From: Bacteroidota bacterium
GTDB taxonomy: Bacteria; Bacteroidota; Bacteroidia; Bacteroidales; Paludibacteraceae
Length of the DNA: 64,000 nt
Direction: 5' to 3'
Assembly: GCA_023459355.1 (NCBI GenBank)
Contig: JAEWUM010000018.1
Location: 1-64,000 of the forward strand
A program made the translations under genes and the position numbers. Under the pieces are notes generated by a model. That model worked only from the letters and a program-made list of their open reading frames with translations, made no database searches and had not been told where the DNA came from. Positions 60,163 through 64,000 of the stretch are shown in pieces (positions within the stretch are counted from its first letter, which is position 1; each line of letters begins with the position of its first letter).

Positions 60163-61566
60163 ATGAAAAACAGCTTTTTGATGCTTATCGCATCTTTTCT
60201 GATATTCATCACATCTTGTAACGACAGCAACATAACCGACATGGGAAGCAGCATTCAGCCTCCCGGCGATGAGATTTTGGTTGCAGCCGACACTTTCAGC
60301 ATTATTTCCGAAAATTATGCCGTAAATTCCATGTTTTCACGTCCTGATTCTTTTTTACTAGGTACATTTTACGATCAAACCTACGGAACAGTGCATGCCG
60401 ATATTTTCGCACAGGTAGAATATGCAAAAAACCACGTTTATCCTTCGACTACTGTTCCTGATTCGATTTTACTCTACATCTCGTACCTGAAGTATTTCGG
60501 GGACAAGCATTCCCCGATGCAGGTAAGTGTTTATGAGATGAATAAAGATACGACATTCAACTACATGACTGCCTATCCGACCAACCTGAATCCGGATGTT
60601 TTTGTTAACAAATCAGCCCCTTCGGCATTGATAGGAGAAAAAACTTTTACAGCTGTCGATGCCAAAGGAAAAGACTCGACGCTCGTTGCCATCAAATTAT
60701 CGAACTCTTTTTTACAGCGTTTTTACAACGCCCCATCCGACATCTATAAGGATGAAGCGAAATTCCTTGATTTTTTCAAAGGGTTATACATTACTACTGA
60801 ATTCGGATCGGCCTCCATGCTGTATGTACGTCAGATTCAGATGATCTACTACCATCATTACACCTACACTACAAAAGACGTAAATGGCAACGACTCCACC
60901 GTAAAGGTTGATGTTTCTGTGCCATTTACAGCAAACCCGAGGGTACGGCGAATAAATCGTTTCCTGCATCCTGATAAGAACAGTATCATCAGTCAGTTGG
61001 AAAGTAAAACCGAACAGATTCATCACATTTCCTCTCCGGCCAATATTTACACCCGGGTAAGCCTGCCTCTCAAGAAAATGCAGGAAAAGATGGAAGGAGA
61101 CGGATCCAGAAGACTCGCCATCAACAATGCCAAACTGAGGGTTGACATCAACAACCTGAATGAAGAGAACTTTGCCCAGCCCATTCCTTCAAATGTATTG
61201 TTGATACGTGAATCTTCACTCAACAGGTTTTTCACAAAAAAAGAACTTCCAACAGACTCCTGTGCTGTATTAGGCACTTATGCTTATGAAAAAGACAGCG
61301 AAACCGGAGAGTACAATTATTACTACTCATTTGATATTGCCGGACTCATTGCACATGAATTCAAGCAGGCTAAAGCAAATAATACCACTGCTCCTGAAAA
61401 ATCTAATTTCTTACTGGTTCCTGTGAGATTAAAAACAAACAATTCAGGCAGTAATACCACCATTACAGAAGTTGCCCAACAATATTTATTAAATGCAGTG
61501 ACTATTTGTGGTGGCAACCACCCTGAAAAGCCAATTAAAGCACAGGTAGTATACAGTGATTTTTAG
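60163..61566 (+). CDS. DUF4270 lipoprotein
   Basis: The 467-residue protein has a lipobox (FITSC, Cys19) followed by a beta-rich extracytoplasmic body typical of DUF4270 (DSFLLGTFYDQTYGTVHADI, near residue 60). The function is unknown. It lies 30 bp after the half-size GT5 gene and is probably in the same transcript. Confidence 0.85.
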   Translation: MKNSFLMLIASFLIFITSCNDSNITDMGSSIQPPGDEILVAADTFSIISENYAVNSMFSRPDSFLLGTFYDQTYGTVHADIFAQVEYAKNHVYPSTTVPDSILLYISYLKYFGDKHSPMQVSVYEMNKDTTFNYMTAYPTNLNPDVFVNKSAPSALIGEKTFTAVDAKGKDSTLVAIKLSNSFLQRFYNAPSDIYKDEAKFLDFFKGLYITTEFGSASMLYVRQIQMIYYHHYTYTTKDVNGNDSTVKVDVSVPFTANPRVRRINRFLHPDKNSIISQLESKTEQIHHISSPANIYTRVSLPLKKMQEKMEGDGSRRLAINNAKLRVDINNLNEENFAQPIPSNVLLIRESSLNRFFTKKELPTDSCAVLGTYAYEKDSETGEYNYYYSFDIAGLIAHEFKQAKANNTTAPEKSNFLLVPVRLKTNNSGSNTTITEVAQQYLLNAVTICGGNHPEKPIKAQVVYSDF

Positions 61567-61604
61567 CATTCTTTTAAAGATAAATTCCACATTAAAAGAA
61601 GTTT

Positions 61605-61636
61605 ATTGGTGTATTAAATTATTTTTCATACCTTTG
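61605..61636 (+). promoter_or_regulatory. rpsA promoter
   Basis: ATTG (61605-61608), 20-bp spacer, TACCTTTG (61629-61636). It leaves a leader of about 60 bases before the S1 start. Confidence 0.65.
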
Positions 61637-61701
61637 CAGCCGCATTTTTTTAATCAACATAATGTCTAACCTACTAATTTATTAGTAACAAAAATTCAGA
61701 A

Positions 61702-63828
61702 ATGAAAGAAAACCTGGAACCGGCTGAAGAGCCGAAAACAAGCCCGGAAGAAGCAACCCCGGTTGTTGAATCCACTCCTGTTGCAGCAGAAACAGAAGAA
61801 GCCACCGAAGTAGTTGCTGTAGAAGCTGCTCCTGAAGTAGCACCCGCGGAAATTATTGAAGAAGCACCATCCAAAAAACAGGAAGCACCTGCAGCACCCG
61901 TTGCAGAAGCCGATTTTGACTGGGATGCTTACGAAAAAGGTGACACCCTGAGCGCATCAGCCAGAGAAGAACTTAAAAACATTTACGACAACACACTGAA
62001 TGCCATCAAGGACAAAGAAGTGGTTGAAGGTACAGTTATTTCGATTAACAAACGTGAAGTAGTGGTGAACGTTGGTTACAAATCAGACGGTATCGTTCCG
62101 ATGAGCGAATTCCGTTACAATCCTGATTTGAAAATCGGCGACAAGGTTGAAGTGTATATCGAAAGCCAGGAAGACAAAAAAGGACAGCTTATCCTTTCTC
62201 ACAAACAAGCACGCGCTACCCGCTCATGGGATCGCGTAAACGAAGCGCTGGAATCTCAGGAAATCGTGAAAGGTTTCGTAAAATGCCGCACGAAAGGCGG
62301 TATGATTGTGGACATCTTCGGTATAGAAGCATTCTTACCGGGATCTCAAATCGACGTGAAACCAATCCGCGACTACGACGTATTCGTGAACAAAACCATG
62401 GAATTCAAGGTGATTAAAATCAACCATGAATTTAAAAACGTGGTGGTATCGCACAAAGCACTTATCGAAGCTGAACTCGAAAACCAGAAGAAAGAAATCA
62501 TCGGCAAACTGCAGAAAGGTCAGATCCTGGAAGGTACTGTTAAAAACATTACTTCTTATGGTGTATTCATCGACCTGGGTGGCGTTGACGGATTGATTCA
62601 CATTACCGACCTGTCATGGGGACGTGTTTCTCATCCGGAAGAAATCGTAACACTTGATCAGAAAATCAACGTGGTTATCCTCGATTTCGATGATGAAAAG
62701 AAACGCATCGCTTTAGGTCTGAAACAACTTTCTGCTCATCCGTGGGATGCACTTGATGCTGACCTGAAAGTGGGTGACAAAGTGAAAGGTAAAGTAGTGG
62801 TGATGGCCGACTATGGCGCATTCGTAGAAATTGCTCCGGGTGTGGAAGGCTTGATTCACGTATCTGAAATGAGCTGGTCTCAGCACTTGCGCTCTGCTCA
62901 GGACTTCCTGAAAGTAGGCGACGAAGTTGAAACTGTAATCCTGACATTAGACCGTGAAGAACGTAAAATGTCACTGGGTATCAAACAACTGAAATCAGAC
63001 CCATGGGAAAATATCGAAGAAAAATATGCCATCGGCACCAAACACACAGCTAAAGTTCGCAACTTCACCAACTTCGGTGTATTTGTTGAAATCGAAGAAG
63101 GTGTTGACGGGTTGATCCATATTTCTGACTTGTCATGGACTAAGAAAGTAAAACATCCATCTGAATTTACACAGATAGGAAGTGAAATCGATGTTCAGGT
63201 ATTGGAAATCGACAAAGCTAACCGTCGTTTGAGTCTTGGTCACAAACAAATCGAAGAAAATCCTTGGGATGTACTGGAAACCATGTTCACCGTCGACAGC
63301 ATCCACGAAGGTGTGATTGTTGAAATGATGGACAAAGGCGCCGTAATTTCTCTGCCTTATGGTGTGGAAGGTTTCGCAACTCCGAAACACCTGGTTAAAG
63401 AAGACGGTTCACAGGCTCAGGTTGATGAAAAATTATCTTTCAAGGTAATTGAATTCAACAAAGACGCGAAACGCATCATTCTTTCACACAGCCGTATCCA
63501 CGAAGATGCCAAACGTGCAGAAAAAGCTCCGGCAGAAACTGCAGGTGAAGCACCGAAGAAAGCTGCTGCCAGAAAACCAAAGAAAGAAGAAAGCGCACCT
63601 GCTCAGAACATCGAAAAAACTACTTTAGGCGACATCCAGTCACTGGCCGACCTGAAAGATCAGTTGGTAAGCGCTGCTGCCGAGAAGATGGAGAAAGCAG
63701 AAAAAGCAAAAAAAGCTGCCAAAGCAAAAGCTGAAGAAGTAGCCGAAGAGGCTGCCGAAGAAGCACCTAAGAAATCAACCAAAAAAGCAAAAAAAGACGA
63801 AGAAGCTGAAGAAGCAACTGAAGCTTAA
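61702..63828 (+). CDS. rpsA: 30S ribosomal protein S1
   Basis: The 708-residue protein has six S1 RNA-binding domains from about residue 105 to 610 (for example EGTVKNITSYGVFIDLGGVD and GKVVVMADYGAFVEIAPGVE). Domains 3-5 carry the most typical VEGLIHxSxxSW endings. There is an acidic Pro/Ala/Glu-rich N-terminal extension (1-75) and a Lys/Glu/Ala-rich C-terminal tail (about 610-708), longer than in many S1 proteins. S1 delivers mRNA to the 30S subunit. Confidence 0.96.
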   Translation: MKENLEPAEEPKTSPEEATPVVESTPVAAETEEATEVVAVEAAPEVAPAEIIEEAPSKKQEAPAAPVAEADFDWDAYEKGDTLSASAREELKNIYDNTLNAIKDKEVVEGTVISINKREVVVNVGYKSDGIVPMSEFRYNPDLKIGDKVEVYIESQEDKKGQLILSHKQARATRSWDRVNEALESQEIVKGFVKCRTKGGMIVDIFGIEAFLPGSQIDVKPIRDYDVFVNKTMEFKVIKINHEFKNVVVSHKALIEAELENQKKEIIGKLQKGQILEGTVKNITSYGVFIDLGGVDGLIHITDLSWGRVSHPEEIVTLDQKINVVILDFDDEKKRIALGLKQLSAHPWDALDADLKVGDKVKGKVVVMADYGAFVEIAPGVEGLIHVSEMSWSQHLRSAQDFLKVGDEVETVILTLDREERKMSLGIKQLKSDPWENIEEKYAIGTKHTAKVRNFTNFGVFVEIEEGVDGLIHISDLSWTKKVKHPSEFTQIGSEIDVQVLEIDKANRRLSLGHKQIEENPWDVLETMFTVDSIHEGVIVEMMDKGAVISLPYGVEGFATPKHLVKEDGSQAQVDEKLSFKVIEFNKDAKRIILSHSRIHEDAKRAEKAPAETAGEAPKKAAARKPKKEESAPAQNIEKTTLGDIQSLADLKDQLVSAAAEKMEKAEKAKKAAKAKAEEVAEEAAEEAPKKSTKKAKKDEEAEEATEA

Positions 63829-63869
63829 TAAAGTATATTGGTTGACTTGCTTATCGAAAGCAGTTTAGC

Positions 63870-64000
63870 AATCGAGTAGGAGGAAAATAAAATAGTTTTC
63901 CTCCTATTTTATTTTCCGACCTCTCACACCACCGTACGTACGGTTCTCGTATACGGCGGTTCCTTAATATTCAACTCTCACATTACGATAATAATCCTGT
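63870..64000 (-). mobile_element. Group II intron, 3' end (domains V and VI)
   Basis: On the minus strand, GAACCGCCGTATACGAGAAC followed by CGTACGTACGGTGGT folds as a domain V hairpin (about 63928-63962). The long stem at 63877-63920 fits domain VI, and the sequence ends CCTACTCGAT, a common 3' end of bacterial group II introns, near 63870. The body and probably the reverse transcriptase lie beyond the right edge. The intron is inserted 40 bp after rpsA in the opposite direction. The domain VI stem could be misread as an rpsA terminator. Confidence 0.75.
63964..63999 (-). CDS. Possible C-terminus of the intron-encoded protein (partial)
   Basis: Just before domain V, only one minus-strand frame stays open from the window edge. 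It reads QDYYRNVRVEY and then TAA at 63966-63964. Intron-encoded reverse transcriptases usually stop right before domain V, so this may be the last 11 residues. The stretch is too short to prove it. Confidence 0.35.
   Translation of the reverse strand, partial: QDYYRNVRVEY

Noticed and set aside
63877..63908. Simple terminator for rpsA
   Set aside because: The stem continues into a domain V hairpin and a CCTACTCGAT end on the minus strand, which fits a group II intron better.

Overview
The window reads as a chromosomal segment of a Bacteroidota, most likely order Bacteroidales. The signs are the 16S rRNA 5' end at the left edge, many promoters of the Bacteroidetes type (-33 TTTG-like, 19-21 bp, -7 TAnnTTTG), a complete NQR sodium pump, a type IX secretion plug protein, and Bacteroidetes-specific DUF4290, DUF4827, DUF4270 and DUF5689 proteins. 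A Paludibacter- or Dysgonomonas-like genus is possible, but the sequence alone does not settle it.

Layout. 1-708: start of a 16S gene on the minus strand and its long leader with two promoters. 709-9877: LysE exporter, NlpC/P60 peptidase, 7TM-HD phosphodiesterase, cysK-metY, a TPP-riboswitch-controlled TonB receptor, and an ORF6N protein. 9904-16472: a leucine operon (leuA-leuC-leuD-second synthase-leuB) preceded by a Leu/Ile-rich leader peptide and an attenuator. 16563-20502: CBM20-GH77 glucanotransferase and prs. 20503-21030: repeat-rich spacer with a 22-bp tandem array and a 31-bp inverted-repeat element. 21033-28309: five co-directional genes (surface nuclease, TonB receptor, two OB-fold-type lipoproteins, EEP phosphoesterase) that look like an extracellular nucleic-acid scavenging locus. 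28619-35812: DUF4290-murA, ferritin, glmM, DUF4827 and thrA. 35968-37130: tRNA-Arg(UCU), two more tandem arrays and an Arr rifampin ADP-ribosyltransferase. 37310-46147: FAD dehydrogenase, membrane AraC regulator, nqrABCDEF. 46482-51254: T9SS plug, YhcC-type radical SAM, a MITE-like element, an unusual tRNA-Arg(CCG), PHP phosphoesterase and EamA transporter. 51443-55914: GT3 glycogen synthase and alpha-glucan phosphorylase. 56157-59180: panC-panD-hisH-tgt. 59320-63828: a half-size GT5 protein, DUF4270 lipoprotein and ribosomal protein S1. 63870-64000: the 3' end (domains V-VI) of a group II intron that continues past the right edge.

The most unusual signal is not one gene but a repeat system. 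Degenerate 7-bp tandem repeats (AAAGCGG, TGACTGG, TTAGTGG, TTCGCTA and TTAATTC types) sit in many gene gaps. They run into at least four coding 3' ends and give three proteins lysine/glutamate-rich tails. Three further arrays with 21- or 22-bp units carry palindromic cores, and two very long inverted repeats are built from short ATAAG-type words. Other points worth checking are a tRNA-Arg(CCG) whose universal G19-C56 tertiary pair is replaced by U19-A56, a MurA with Asp in place of the fosfomycin-target Cys, and a Tgt that lacks the three zinc cysteines.

Functional links: glycogen and maltodextrin turnover (GH77, GT3 synthase, phosphorylase); sulfur and aspartate-family amino acids (cysK, metY, thrA, leu operon); sodium-coupled respiration (nqr); envelope synthesis (murA, glmM). 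All functions are inferred from sequence by eye; no database search was run.
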